Part shown: positions 1 through 14,801 of the stretch, one piece after another | Numbering within the stretch: position 1 is the stretch's first letter | Layout of the letters: the number at the start of each line of letters is the position of its first letter | Source: Opisthorchis felineus | Taxonomy: Eukaryota; Platyhelminthes; Trematoda; Opisthorchiida; Opisthorchiidae | DNA: 64,000 nucleotides | Direction of reading: 5' to 3' | Assembly (NCBI GenBank): GCA_004794785.1 | Contig: SJOL01007625.1 | Span: 1-64,000, forward strand | Made by a program: the position numbers and the translations under genes | The notes under the pieces: model-generated | The model's input: the letters and a program-made list of their open reading frames with translations, nothing else | The model's database searches: none | What the model was told of the DNA's origin: nothing

Positions 1-3000
1 ACTCATTGGTAACGTAAGGACGGTTTAGAGCAGCTGTTGACTGTAGCGGTCACCGATGTACAGGGTATTCACGACGGAGTCCTCTCATGGGGCGGTATGA
101 TTGCTGATCAGGTTCGATGAGGGATCCACTTGGCCGACATTGTCTATTCGGCCGTGGTGGGTGTTAAAATCGTAGGAGGGTGGGCGCATAACGTTTGGTG
201 CGATTTGACAACTGCGTAGGCACTCCAAATTTCCGGCCAGAAATAGATAGCGAGAGCTTTTGCTAGATCAGCAGGGTGAATCATTGGCCCTAGACCATCC
301 TGTTGAAGAGTCGGACGGCAGAGACCAGCGCCAAGGCCTCCTACTCGATTTGCCCTTAGAGTTGTTTCGCTGGGGTTACCGACCTGCATATATGCACTCT
401 TAGTTCTGTCAGGAAACAAAAGAAGGAAGGCATCGACGCCGTAAGCCAAAAGAAGCAGCCGTCACGACAGCCCGCAGCTTGAGATCGTAGCGCGTCAGCA
501 GAATTCCGGAGCTCAGCACAGACTTGAGAGGGCAGAACGCCCCTCGAACTTCTTCCGACTAGATTCAGCACTCACATTTCTTCAAAAGGCAGCTGAATGT
601 CGACTGGACAGTGCGCATTCCAGGCAGAGTTGAAGGTTAGCCACTAATAAGCTTCAAAAAGAAGCGGAGCCTAAAAACTTCCTTTAGAGTCCGCATCCGT
701 GGAGACACCTGACGGCCATGATGATTAATTGACTGTTTCCAGGGTAAGGTCGGAGCCCTTCGCCCCGGATGCTTTGAAGCAGCATATGGATTCGTGTGCG
801 CAGTTTGTCAGTAGAGCCAGAAGCGATCAGCAAATCATCCGGGTGTGCGGCCAGAACTGGGATGCTCAACAGGATTATTTGCATGAAATTTTGGGGGGTT
901 GCAGGTTGTGTCTTAACGAGAAACAGTAGGCGGCTTTATTCGTAATAATAATAATAGGTGTATTCCCCATCTTGTATGGAACACGCCGACTGAGGCATGA
1001 TCAGGCCGGTAAAACCTGAACGCGGCAGGCAACTACACAACGAGGTGGAAGGTACAACCAACGAGGCATGCTTATTACGTAAAAGGTCACTGCAGTTGTG
1101 ATAAGCGAAAAAACTAGGACAATGAGCATGAGGTACGACTTGTTCAAAGATGGATCCGCGTGCTTTGACACAAAACTGAAAAACACTGCTGGCCACGAGT
1201 GACTCTGGGCGGTTGAGTAAATGGCCAGAGTCACAAAAAGTGAAAATGTAGATGGAGATGGAAGAATCCGAAGTGGAGACTTATGGCGATTTTTGTCTCA
1301 GAAATATGGTTTAAACTGAAACTAAGTAGACTCACTGGTGTCACTGTTGTAGGGAAGTCAAGTGTAAAGGATAGGTTTGATGCGGAGATAGTGCCAATGC
1401 ATAGACCAAGGTGCGTGTTGACGTTCAGCATGGATGGAAACCCCGGAGAAACTCCAGCCTATATAAAAGACTCGGCCGGGTAGAACAGCTTCGAAAGAGC
1501 ACACACCATCATACTTTTCCACAGTCCATAGATAAATTCCTTACTTGTGAAGCTGCTGCTTCCCTACCTAATACTTAACTATCCCCTGATCTCCCTATTC
1601 GAATCAGGTTTAAGGTACATTTCAGTTTGACGACGGTAGTCTAAGTGGGGAATATGATTCCATTTTCATATCCTGCTATTTTCTTGAGATGCTCCAAGCA
1701 GCCGTTGGTTGTTGAGTGCCCACATGATCTGAGTGTGCCGTATCACTGACCTGGATCTTTCCCCGAACAACTTATGCCTCGTGCCCTCCGGCCAGGTCCC
1801 TGCCCTGGATTACTCTGTCATCTCTGTTCAGTGACTGATGCTTTGTTTTGCCTAGCTCTAAAGTAAACCAAATCAATGTCAGTTACCCATTCCGAGAGTG
1901 CAATATACACCCATATAAAATAGCCTGCCTGAAGATGATCAGTGAATGACGTTCTTGTATGTCTCCACAACTCGATAAGCACGCACACATGATATAGCGG
2001 TGCTCCTCTGCCTGACATGGAAGCTCGTACAAGCGCTCCGTCGCTGGTTAGCCATAGTGCACATACTCTGAACGTCTCCGTTCTATTCCTTTTGCCCCAA
2101 TGATGGCTGCCTCTTCCTTTTCCTCCTCCGCAACCGGCAGTTCCAGCGGCTGTTTGCTGTTAACTTCATCGAACTGACTGAGCTGTTTTACTGGTCCAGC
2201 TTTCTTCCCAACAGGATGAAAGATCTGATAGCTGGAGTTCTTTGTTAATGCACAACCAGCAGTTGTGACTGCTTGGTGGCTTGCCACCCTGCAGATCTGG
2301 TGGTATGCACGAGGGATAAAAACTTCGTGTTGTGGTCGGGTATGCCGTGCAGGGAGGCTCGCCATGTTGCGATGCATCATGATGCGTTCGTGTCCGCACC
2401 AACCCTCGAGTAGCACAGGTGTTTCGCCATCACCGGTGGTTCTAATGCTTAGCTTTAATTGAAGAGATACAAAAGGGCACTGTTCTTGCCCCTTTGAAGC
2501 TGTAGGTTGGACTTGTCTGGGTTGGCATTTAGCTGGCAACGTTGTAAACTACAAATGATAGAAAACTGAACTTTTGATTGTTAAACATTTTAATGTGCAC
2601 GAGATAGCTTGAAGATACTCTTCCACGTCCACGTCTTGGATTAACGTGCAAAGCCTCAGTCACCTTCGTCTTAGTTGTGGTTGCGCGGCCCCAAAGCCCA
2701 TTCCGTCAACCAATCGTGAAACACACTCCACCCTACCGCTCCTAGGGGTGGTCGCATACAATAAATAAACAAAGAATTTTATGAAATTCCTTCCTTCATT
2801 ACCAGCATTCAAGCCTATAGCCTATAGCCTTTTTATCGCCACGCACCACTCGTTGACTGAAGACGACGTCAGCCCTCCGGGGACTGGTGGCCCAATCTAT
2901 TAGATTCATTTTCCATCAAAATTATTGTACTGCCTAAATGGCGTAGGAAATTTCAGATAAACTAATCAATTGTTTAATAGGTTAAACCACTCCAGTGCAT

Positions 3001-3139
3001 ATTTGTTTGTGGTCCATTATCATATCAACACTCCGCATACTTATACAGTTTCCTTCGTGGCTCCTGTGCCATAATACCATTATATTGGCAACATTAGTCA
3101 TTGTTTGATTGCAAGGGTACTAGGCAAATCATTTAGTCT
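1..3139. other. No recognisable gene
   Basis: Open frames here are short (the longest, 2048-2539 on the minus strand, is about 160 codons) and show no family motif, no plausible splice-bounded exon and no coding bias that I can see. There is a short ATA trinucleotide run near 944-956. I see no complete mobile element. Confidence 0.5.
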
Positions 3140-3149
3140 TATCAAGTTT

Positions 3150-3380
3150 TGGTTAGCCACTTGATGAAGTCACACCAACTGTGATAAAACTTATCAATCA
3201 ATCGGAAAACGTTTGAGACATACTGGATAGTCAAGGTTTCAGAGAGGCTTCGTAACGACTGTACAAATGTTTGTATAGGCCAGACAGCCAGAGAATTGCA
3301 CGCCAGAACCGGTGGGCACAAGCGATGCATTAACAGACCACTGAGAAACATGGATGAATATAGGCGATAGTAAAACACTC
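3150..3380 (+). mobile_element. Penelope-like element, GIY-YIG endonuclease relic
   Basis: Reading + from about 3236, a short open stretch runs VSERLRND then CTNVCIGQTARELHART and GGHKRCINRP before a stop. A VSERLRR-type block followed by a Y/CIGQTxRxLxxRxxxH signature is the C-terminal GIY-YIG endonuclease of Penelope-like retroelements. Stops and the loss of flanking frame show it is dead. The 5' part of a Penelope ORF follows at once (3478-4340), which fits the head-to-tail arrangement usual for this family. Confidence 0.65.
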
Positions 3381-3477
3381 GGCAATTCCAGGGCGTGCTA
3401 TGGACACCGGGCTAAGGACAGACTTGAAAAATGTGAACATTTTGAGCCGGTGACGAAGATTCACACCACAGCGACTG

Positions 3478-4340
3478 GTGGTCAAGGGGGTAGAAATCGC
3501 CAAGCGTCCCAGCGTTTGTTTGTTTGCCACATTCTCTGAAACGAAGGCTACACAATTAGTCCGAAACGTTTTTCAATTGACTGAAAACATCTACGGACCA
3601 TGCGTTTGGAAATTGTCGAATGAATATGTTCGATTGGCGAGATTGAAGGCAAACTGGAAGAACCATCGCGCGTTCAAAACTAGATGCACGAAGCACTACA
3701 AAATTCCCAAGTCTGGTTTTTAAGCCCAACTCGTCTTCTCAGCGGCCAAGTCATTCCTCTAGCAGAGGATCCGTTTGACCACCCAACGTTTGTCTGGTAT
3801 CCGCCACCGCGCATGTCACCTCAACCAGTACGCACAATCACCTGCGCCCTTCAAATTACTTGATACCAAAGCGAGGGAAGTGAAGTCAGCCCGAGATAAA
3901 ACAGTGCAAAGACAAACAAATACGTGGGTTTGAAAAATTGCTTTCCACGAGTCACCGGCCTGTTAGCCAATAGAAAAGAGTAAGCCATCTGCTGGCTATT
4001 GCACCGTAGTCAATTTGTTAGATAGACCCTTAAGTGACGAAGAACGTTGTCCGTTAGAGAAGGGATTAAGTGTCGTAGTAAGTAGAAGTCGTAAGGGCAG
4101 AAGAGCTCATTTCTAGTGTTAAGTCAGTGTTCGGGAAGCGGAGAGACTGCGTGTGCAGTTGGTCACGGTCCTAAAGTCTCAGAAACCAGGGGATGCAAAT
4201 ATTGCACCGGCAGAGCGAAGAGCCTTAAACAAATTTAAACATGTTGACAGTATAGTAATTGCAAAGACAGATAAGAGTAAGGCCACGGTTGTCATGAATA
4301 AGAGTGGCTATCTGTAGAAAGTCACACAACACTTTGATTA
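3478..4340 (+). mobile_element. Penelope-like element, N-terminal/RT-start relic
   Basis: The first frame (3540-3722) reads LARLKANWKNHRAFKTRC then KHYKIPKSGF, resembling the Penelope N-terminal region in which a histidine/cysteine stretch precedes 'IPKGL'. After frame breaks, 4025-4085 reads LLDRPLSDEERCPLEKGLS, and 4245-4315 reads IVIAKTDKSKATVV followed by MNKSGYL, matching the 'IVILPADKGRATVVMNKxxY' start of the Penelope reverse transcriptase. Stop codons interrupt throughout and the RT catalytic core does not follow, so this is a truncated, non-functional copy. Confidence 0.7.
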
Positions 4341-6852
4341 AGGGCCCTACTGACAAATTAGCAAAGGGTCGATTACGTCAATAATGAATAAGAGGTCGCA
4401 GTTGGAAGGTAATTATGATCGGTGGTAAATCATCTGGGGCAAGGCATGTGGTACGCTGGCTGTTTTATTCATACCTGTGTGTTACAAAACCTTAATTTTT
4501 GCATCATACTAACCAAGTTTTTCCGTTTTCATCCCTTTCTAGATTTTCCGAAGCTTTGAACGCCCTCGTTTCTCGACATCCACTCCACATAAACTACCTA
4601 TGTTTCCACACTGGCCTTGTTCTACCTCTGTAGATCCCTTTATCAAACCAAGAATTCCGCTAGCCACAGAATTGCCCATCTCCAGTCCGATCATCCCAAC
4701 CATGACGATCGATACGGGGCTCTCAAGAAGCCGAAATACGTCAGTACAATAATTGCCCGGGGCTGCCATTCCCAGTCTGATAGCACTCCCACAACTATTC
4801 TCTTCCCATTCTTGACCATGCCCTCTCGCTTATTCGTTTGTTTGTTTGCGTTTTTGAACACAATCTTTGCCTGGCTTCAGCCGCCTATTGGACGAGTCCG
4901 CTCTAATCAACCGAACCTCTTGTTTGGATCTAACCATCTGGGTGGACCTCAGGTATCTGCTCCCCACAAAGTCAATCATTTTCCCTACATTTCACGTTTT
5001 GTCGTGTGCGTTACCATCAACTCACTCTAACAGGGAACTCGTTTGCCCGAATCCGCTCCAAAAGCAACGCCAGTGAGTCTACACAATTTCACTATACATC
5101 GCGATTCAGACGTCCTAGGCACCATTCACACGTGTTGCGAATTACTCTACTTCATCATCCTTACTTACGCTTTTTATGACCCCGGCCAAGGCCACGGAGG
5201 CTCAGCACTGACCTCAGTTTTTAGTTCAAACTGACTGGCCGGATCACTGCAACACTGCTGCTTTATTGGACCCGTTGCTCTCGTTCCTCATATTCCATGA
5301 TTTGCACTTTTCTTATCATGCGCCAGGCAAGATGCCTTTGTTTCACGTTTCCCTCGTTGCTTTTTTTGCCCGCTCTTTTCTAATTGTAACGGTCCGCTCC
5401 AACTTAAGCTTGATATGCTCCAGAAATGATAGGAAAACCCCAATAACTGTTCTTTACGCCCTCGAAGTCCTTCTATTGTGCCAGTTCAGGCATGACCGCA
5501 TCCAATTCGGATAAGACCCACTCTCTGTGTGACTGCTCTGTTTCCGCGCAACCTTGAGTGTCCACAAATTCTATCTGTCATGCTTCCATTCTGACTATAT
5601 CATTATGCCCACGCGTGACTGTATGGCACCCATCAGCTAGGAAAATTCATTGTTATTATTACTACCACCATACTCTGTGCGGAGCCAACCAGCCTGAAAA
5701 TCAGCAAGGCGCAGTTGCTGCTTGGAGGCGCCGTGGGTTGTTTTGCATGGGGATGTCCGATAATACCTTTTCTTGTGGCCCAAAGTCTTGCAGTGGCGGA
5801 ACTGATGCTGCCTGTAGGTGCACAGTCTGACGAAGTGACAAAACCCGCGGTGCCGGCACGGGGGAAAGGGCTTCCTCGTCGTGACTTTCGGCTGACGCGA
5901 CGGAGCAAGAAAGGATGGATTAGAATTGGGTGAACCGGTGAAAGCTCACCGAACCGCACGAATTTGGTGCCACTTTAACCTTTCAGATCGGACCAAAGTA
6001 GTCCCATGGCTTAGGCGGGTTAACCTTTGGCACTCGTTGGCAGGGAAGTTGAGCATCATGGAAGGCTCCTGCTTGAGTCGGTTGAGCAGACGCGACGGAA
6101 TGTCTGCGATTTATAATGATTATGGGCTGCATACGAAAATGAAGGATCGCATTGGTCAGTTGTAGGCAAATTTAATTTAAACCATTTGTATTTACGGCTG
6201 TCATGAATAATGTCGTCTGACTCATTAATAACCAGGCTTTTGCAGTGGTACCGCAAATCGAGAGGAGAACACCTTTGCCCAAATTTCCGCATAACGGTTT
6301 GGACCGTGTCATCAAACGACCCACCGCATGAGTTTTTTGGGGGACAAGACTGCAGTGCTTACCCAGATGAGTCAGGTGCACGAAGCCAGAGCCGGACTAA
6401 CCACGTATCATCCTGAGAAGCAAGATTGAGTCGGAATGGGTTCCTGACAAGGCGAAACCATGTCTCGGATGTCGTGTTAGCTTCCGGGTCATAATAAAGT
6501 TTTAGTATGCTATTCGCGATGCCGTCAACATTCTGGCTTTTGTTCAAGGGGACCTAGCATTAGTAACGCAAAACCTCGGTTGGAACCACTTCAGAAAGCT
6601 TGAGCTGTTGATCAAAAAGCTTACCTACGTTCGCGGGATAAATTACTAGTAGCTGAAAAGGAACCTCTTCGCCAAAATGCTACGATATGAACGGGCACGA
6701 TCTACTGCTATACGCGACGCAAGAATGAGCGCACAACCACCCAGATACGACACCAGGGCAACCACTTCTACCGCTGAATGAAGACGACCGCACCTTCGGT
6801 GGGGAGCTTTTACTGCTTCAACCAAAGGCAACGCACAGCGGGAGAAAAGTCG

Positions 6853-6864
6853 AATATATATATA

Positions 6865-6898
<34 letters not shown>
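6853..6898. repeat. (TA)n microsatellite
   Basis: An almost pure alternating TA tract with a single TGAA interruption near its left end. It generates artificial Ile/Tyr-repeat frames on the minus strand that should not be annotated. Confidence 0.95.
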
Positions 6899-6900
<2 letters not shown>

Positions 6901-9900
6901 ATAACCTTGGTGGATGGAAAGTGCGTTGGCACACAAAAAGTGATATTACGTCCTTTGCAAAAAATGTCCAAGAATGCGCAGAATGGCGCGGAATGTCCAA
7001 CTTCAGGTTTTTGGAAAATAACCTGGCAATAATTCAACAAGTAAGTGGCTTTCAGGACACTGTTTTCACCGGAAGCAGTTCTGATTACGTTTCGTCCTCC
7101 TTTCTTCTCGCACGCATGCTTTGGATCACCGACACGAAAGTTTTCGTCTAAAACAAAACAGTGCAAACATGAGAAACGCCAATTTTAAGTTTGCTTTGAT
7201 CATAACGACGGATAATGTACATTTGTGATTCACCAGTGACTCACTTTGCAGAGGTGATTTTTTATTAGTACATCTCAAGGTATCTGGCTGATTGACGTGG
7301 CTCGATAGCCGAAAATTCCCGTTTCGCAACAAGTTGTTCGGACTTTTGTCAAAGTATACGGCCCCCTATTGTGCGCAAGTTGTTCATTTGAGATTGATAT
7401 GCAACCGATGGGCCGACCAACGAAAACTGTACTAATGTGCGGGGAAAGTGTTGTAATAAAACCAAATATTATCGCCCGCTCAAAAGGCGATGCGACTAAG
7501 CTCGGAATCTGGTAATAACCGATCCCGCCCATAGTTTCTGCTTGATTTGAAAGAGCCTTATTGAATAAGGACGACATTTTGGCACGTCATTCCTTAAGCT
7601 TTTTATGCTCTTGTATTTGCCAAGTTAGTGTAAATGAAACGTTTTGATTTTTAAGATGACACCCACTATTACAGCGCTGAATGACAGAAGTTTACTTCAT
7701 AATTAATTGCCTACATACTGGAAACCGATTGTGAAATAAATTGATAACTTGGTTGTGAAGCGAATGATAAAAATAGGCTGGAACACACTTTCGTTCTTTG
7801 CAAAGTAACCAGTGCCTTGCCTTCGCTGCTAAATTATTATCGCCCAAGATTGCTGTCTTCAGGCGACTGCAAAATTTATATCCCGCACTTCCTCAGGGCA
7901 TTTAACGGCTGCCATTATTGAACACATAATCAAATTTTAAGGTGCGGCGAAATCACTTTCGGCCTAAGTTGACAATGTAGTATAAAAACGTTCCTAGGTC
8001 CGAGCAAAACCTGAAATTTAATAATCTGAAAGGCTGAAATGTTCAACACAAAAATGATGTCAGTTACAAAAATAGTCGAGTAAATCTTAAAGTGCCTTTC
8101 GTATATTAAATCGGTTAGAACAATTAGTGAGTTGCTGCAAAAAAATAACAGAGAGTTAAAATATTCATGTGGTTTAGCCCTGATCCACCAGAAAGCACAG
8201 CATTTTTATACCAAATATTAAGAAACGAGCAATTAAATTCAGCATATTTCCCTGGTGAACGGACAGCCACCGCGAATTAAGTAGGCAACATGCTAATTCT
8301 AGAACGCAGGCGCAATCGGTTGCTTTGTCCACAGAAGTCATTCCCAAAAGTTATGAATTCATATAACGCACTAACAAGTGAGGCCTTGCTGGCCAAGAAC
8401 GCAATCGCAAAGCAAAGCAATGTAAACCATCTCAAAGAAGTTTAGCCAGGTTTTCTCCATAGCATGAACTAAGGCTTGCATTAGTGCGAAGTTTCATAGA
8501 GTTATCTAACTCTCCTGATTAGGTTAAGGAACACCAAAGCAATAGTTTTAATTCTTTTCTCGCTTGTCCACTCCAACTGAAAAGGAAAAGTAGAGAAAAG
8601 TAAATCACACAACCCAATATGAAAATAGGCGATGGATGGCGTGCTGTTTTATCCAGTGGTTGAGCGATTGTCCACACTTAATATGGTAATGACTAACATC
8701 TCACTTTTACCCCAAAAGTTTTATTCGGTTTGAAGGATGTCCATTAATCCGAGTCTTCACGGATTCATGGCTTCATACACAGGGTCGAGGCTGCTGCCAG
8801 TTTGCCAAAGTTTTTGTTGACCTGCGGTTTCCGTTTGCCTAAAAGGCACAAGCGAAAAAAAAGTGTAGCTCTGCTCTTTAAGTTTCTGTTCTGTCTGGTA
8901 GGAACGCCTTAATTCAGCGTAGAGTTTCCCCTTGTATTCCGTAAGATTCAAGTTTGTGGAACAGCGGGACATGTGGGACTCAATCGAATGCCCTTGGGAA
9001 TTCGAAAAATATGGCATTCGATATGAGTCCCTCGTCCTTAGGTTGGGTTACGCTGTCCCTAAGTACGAGCATGTTCGTCACGCAAGAACAGTTTGGGAGG
9101 AATCCGTGTTTTTTGTGGTGAGGCGATTTAAGATAGCTTCAGAATGCGTTCCATCCGGATGTTGAACGCGATACTTTAAAAAGCCACCGAGTTGCCAGGT
9201 CTTCTGGAAATCCGGGAAGCTTGGGAGTCACACTTAGTCCAGTGCACCAACCGATGAGCCAGTGAACCCGTTCTCTGACCTTGAAATATTCGTTATTTTC
9301 AATCATCAAACTGGAACTCCCTGTGGCTACACGCGGCGCACTCTTCTAGTTAACACGCATGTTTTGATGCGGTCCGCATTGGGCCCGTCCCAGGTTTTAT
9401 GAGGGCAGAAAGAGAGGATAAATTACGTGAGCGTTGATCTTTCTCACTTACGAATACTCGCTGACCTTCCGACTTATAAGTATGCCCTCTGGTTTTCTTT
9501 GGCTGAAAATATCGCGATATTTATTAAAAAATTTGAACAAGAATATTACTTTATGCTCAAGATAATAAACGTTCTCGTTGCCGGTGGAATGGACTCTGCA
9601 TTCCCGGTATCAGTTGGCCACCCTGTTTTAGACCTTTTGCATTTCACTGTACTGATTGCTAATTCTAGTCCTTTGTGCGTGGAAAGTAGGCGGCGTTTCC
9701 GTACTTTATTGATGGCAGTGTGGGTTTCGAATTTAACAAACTGAAAAAATTAGGGCTTTATGTGTTAACTTTCCTTCCTCAGGCCCTTTTATTCTCGTTA
9801 GCTCAGTATGAACATGACGTGTTCAAAACGTCTTGAAGTTATCTTTATCCCACCTGAGCACTCATGCTGTCTGCACCACTGGAATAGTCTGCCATCCTAC

Positions 9901-12900
9901 ACAGTCCTTATCACTTCGGTGCACGTTGTCCATTACCATGAAAACTTATTTCCCCCCATTAATGGATTATTTAATTTGTCGGTGCAAGTCGGCTAACTTG
10001 TTGAGCTTACCGTACTCCTCTTCAAGACCTCTCTTCAATCTGGTCCGTCTCCCTCCACAACTTCGTACTATGCGCGAAGAGAAGCCAACTTGAGTCTGTA
10101 ATGTTATGCCTTCCAGGAACGACCTGCCGTCGGAAGTGAAAAATGTAAACCTGTACCACACTGGCTCTGTTCTCTACTCTACCTACTCCTTTTATCCAAG
10201 ATCCGGATTGAGATACGAACACGACAATGGAATAAGAACATAGACTTTTTGCATACGACCGAGAAAGCAGTCACCTGAGCAAGTCTAAATTGCTTTCACC
10301 GAGGGTGACTGGCCAGAGCTTTGACTGTCCATTTCCCCAGCTGTATTACTTAATCTCGAGCCATCTGGGCTACGTTGTGGAACTTTGGTTCTCATGTCTT
10401 AATCAGGACTAAGAAGCTTTAGAATGACCATCACGTATTGCTTTCTGATTCTTGATTCTTGCGTAGAGGATGGTGGACTTGGTTCCGTAAGGGACAAATA
10501 CTTGCTTATTTCTTCATGGTGCTCGGTTAGAGTTTTCTGATCTCCCGGCCTTCTGGTAGTAGCTGTGGCAACACTTTGGATATTCTGATGATCTCGGCCT
10601 AGAATCTAAATCTGTTTCACTTATCAGTTCAACCTTACTAAAGGAAATTAGAATCTGTTTGGGTTTCGTCTATGGTCTGAAAATGTCTTGGAGACGATCT
10701 TGTGCTTGTTTAAAATATTATCTACAGACCACGACACTTTTACTGTAGCACGCTCTTGACACCCTTGATCAATAACTACTCTTGTCACTCGTTGGAACTG
10801 TTTACAAACATCCAAGGTTTGGTTGCTGCAATCACTCATTTGGTGTTCGGGTTTCTATTGAGGCTAATTACATAACGTGCCCTTCGGTGACATCTTTAGA
10901 GCACCGTTTGATTGACATCCCCAGCTCACATTTCGACAACAAAAATATCCTATTCTTATTAACTTCACACTAGTGTTTTGTTTAAAATCCTTTTCCTTCC
11001 GAAATCATGTTTCAGAGCGATTCGTAGTAGCATACTTATCCAAATGCCTTGAGAGTGCGAATCTTGACGACTGACAAATACACCGGTGCCCACATGAGAA
11101 CCGTTTAGTCAGCGAAGAAAAAGATGCCCTGCTTTCCTGGGCTGTTTATATCATTTTCTCTCAATTGCTTAAATCTGACAGTAGGGCTAAGGAGTCCGAA
11201 GCAGATATGAGTTAAGGAAATATTCTAATCTATAATCCGCTGGGTGAAACCAAATCAAAGTGCTGAAAACTAATCGCCTAATTAAAATGGGTATAGAATG
11301 TAACCCACACAAGTCTGTTGAAAATGACCCTGGCTTCTGGACGGGAGGTTCTGGACTTTTTTTCACGTGGTGAGAGGCCCTAAATTGTACCACGTATTCT
11401 GTCTGAATACTGTGCTCGAAGTCCTTGCAGAAGTGTCACTCAAGGAAAACGATGTAAGGCAGTCTAGATTTTTGAAATTTCAGTTTTACAAGAGGCTGAC
11501 GCGTGTTATGGTGATACTGGCGACCGAATTAAACCCGCAGCTGCGATAAAAGTCGCTAACGCGAGAGATGTGAGTATGAGTCGGGATTTCTTGGATGATT
11601 GTGTGGTTGGTTTTCAGTCGGATTTATTTGGACGGAAAGGGGCATAGTTGAAGGACGGAATGGCCAATTCAGGTTGCTATTGCCGGCATTGTAATTTAAA
11701 TTCAGGACGGGGGAGCGTGGCAAGCCAAACCACTCATATTGTCACCAAGTAAGGGTGAATAAGACTCAGATAGTCGGTCAAATGCGGCTACCTGTCTGAT
11801 TCCTACACCGCGATCAACCAGTTTTCTAGGGGACGCTTTCTACCGAAATCCTCATTATCGTGGTGTCGTATGGATATGTTACATTTGGTGGTTGGTCCTA
11901 GGCTCCAGGAACGTCATAATGATAAACTTAAATCTGTATACTGTGAACCAAGCTGAGCTATTGGATTCCAAAAGCCCCAAAGGCGCCTGGTTCCTGTTCT
12001 TTCTATTGTAGGGCGTGTGTCAGCATATTGTTAAACGGAGATAACACTTCCCGGGAAATCATTAATCCTTTTCGAACGTGCTACTGCCTGAGGCTTTGGG
12101 TAACTCACACTACACTGTGTTTCTGTTACCACACGGTGTGTAAGGAACCGCTGGCATTCAGTAACCACCCGAGACTGGTGACGTCTGTTGGGCTATCTAA
12201 GAGCCACAGGGAAACAGTGGCGTTTCTATCGAACATAGGATAAACAAATTTCATGAAGTGCTGACTGCCGCTTTGCAGACTTTCCTGGGGACCCTAAGAG
12301 AGAATGACTTCCACTTTGCCTCAGATCATTTGAGAAAAATTTACAGGTTTTACGCCTACGTCCCGCGCAGAAGGAAAGAATGACCGCCGTAACTGGAGGT
12401 GCGCTACGGATGTACAGATAGTTGAAACTTTCCTCAGATAACAGACTGAACGTGGATCACCCTACTAGCGAAGGATTACGTGCGAACCGCTCTTAGGAGC
12501 GATATGGCGTATGAAGCCTGACAAGTCGAGAATGCGACCAAAAGATCTCACTGGCATTTTTTTCACATAAACCGGGGACTCAAAAGCCCGGATTTGTTAT
12601 CCTGATTTACAAATGAAATGGATTGGACGGTGGAAGTCGGTGTTGAAATGGCACTATTGCTTGCTAGATTTCGTTACTCAGTCTGTCATCCACTTGAGTC
12701 CATGCGCTTATTGGATCTGTTGACAACAGAAAAACACAAAACCAACTTCACTAAAATTTCACAGGTTCTGCCTTATTCTGATAGGCAGATTTAAGAGAGG
12801 ATGATTACGCTCCACCACCCGGCAACTGTTTTAACCCCAGCCAGTCTTCAGTCAGTGAATAACAGAAGGTGGCGTTCATGCAGCATGAAGAAAAGCCGTG

Positions 12901-14801
12901 ATTAGGCCAATTTGGCCGATTTTGGCAATTGGAAGGACGGTGTGGAAGCAAATTAAGGAACCTCAGTCGTTGAGACCAAAGCAATGCGGCACCGGAACGG
13001 CAGGGCTCTGTATCAAACAGATTCCGTTTGGTTCTGGCGCTCGAAATCGAAATTCGATCGTGGTCGCAACGTACGTACCCTATTCACGGAGTTTCAGTAA
13101 AGCTTTTGGTGTATTCCATCATACCTGTCGCCCACTTCAACGAAGTGATTTTCCGCTGTCTTTGATCCACCGGACAGCTGACACTCCATGAGGAGGCCTA
13201 TATAAGATGAGGTGGACTACTGCTCACAGGAAACGTCGTACCCCAGGAATTGGTGCCGAAATTTAAATTCCTTAAGATCTATGTAAATCGGTCTTGTCGA
13301 TGGCTGGAGCAAAGCCGGACGATATTGGCTGGAGATCTAAAGGTGTAGCGCCGTCTCCGGGCAGACGGGGGCAGGACAGCCTCTCAGAATATTTTGGACA
13401 AGACAGAGCGCAGGAGATCATACTAGTGGTCAACCTCATTATGTACGTATGTACCAACGCGTAGGTAGGACAGTGTTATGTATCACCACTGATGTAGCCA
13501 AAGGCGACTGAAGTGGACATTTCGACGTTAACTATCCCTGTGGACAAAAGAAAAATTGCCGCGGTTTGTTGTGTTCATTCTATATATCGTAGGACATGCA
13601 GTATCGGCGTAATTGCCATGCACGAAAGGCGAACAATCGAGCTGGAATGAAGGTAAGCAATGGGAATGATATCAGCATTGTGAAATCTGTTACACTGATC
13701 GCTGTCTTTGGTTAGACTCACTCACCATCAGACACATCTGCACGTTTGGTACATGACTCCATTGTCACCGTGTGACTTCTGTGAAAGAACTTATGCTCCG
13801 TTCTGCTTTGCTTACTGGGCTTTGGCTCATAAGGATTTCCGTCTTTTATACTCACAAAAGTTGTCCTGAGGCTCCCTGACTTTGAAGACCTGGTACTACA
13901 CTGATGTTGTCACATGTTTACCACATCCAATATGTGGTTTACACGTGTGTTTACACGATATGTTTCATATGTTAGGTTCTGAATTCAAAAAAAAACAGTT
14001 AGGAACCCTTGTGCGACAACACAAAGAGGTGGCTAATCACGCGATCAACTTCATTTTTTTATTTCGAACAAATGAGTTGTTGGTCAATGCTAACTACTTC
14101 CGCGCAGTATGGGCTACGTTCATCATTCGACTTGATATCCGGGTAGGTGTAAGCGCTTCTTGTGTCTGTCCCGGGGAATGCTTGAAAGCGTGCCGTTAAC
14201 TGTGCAGAACTTGCTGTTCCAGTTACCCGAACTGTCCAACTCTGAATATTTTGATATGAAAATATCACAAGTAACCTAAATAGAACCTCAGCCTGCAGAC
14301 ACTTGCAGGAGTGGTGCTGCAATACGACGTGAAGTAAACGAGCCGTTTGATGATAAATGCATCTTTTTATAGAGTTTAATATACTCACATACTTGCATTC
14401 TGCATTTTGCCACTTCCACAAAAATTACTACCAATTTGAAGATTCATATTCTCCTCTGGTCCTTCATCATTGACCTACATCAAGTGCTATTTAGCAATTT
14501 TTGGGATGAACTTTATTGCTGGAACATATTTTAATGTGTGTAGAAGGATTTTTTCATATCGCCGAAGATATCTTGCCTTTTATTGCGTGTTTTGACTTTG
14601 CCATACACTTGCTGGATATCGCCCGAGTTATAGATTGGGCTATGTGCACACAGGGCAATTTCTAATAGGTGGCTCCTTTTGAGCTACAAAGGTGACGCTA
14701 TATGCTCTCTTCCGTGATCCTCCCTTGTTTCGTTCCATTTCCTCGTGCTCGAGAGAGTGGTACTGAGGTTTCACTGGTTTGAGCACAATTGCTTAGTTCA
14801 C

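Noticed and set aside
6810..7166. Minus-strand frames with Ile/Tyr repeats
   Set aside because: They are translations of the TA microsatellite and carry no other coding sign.
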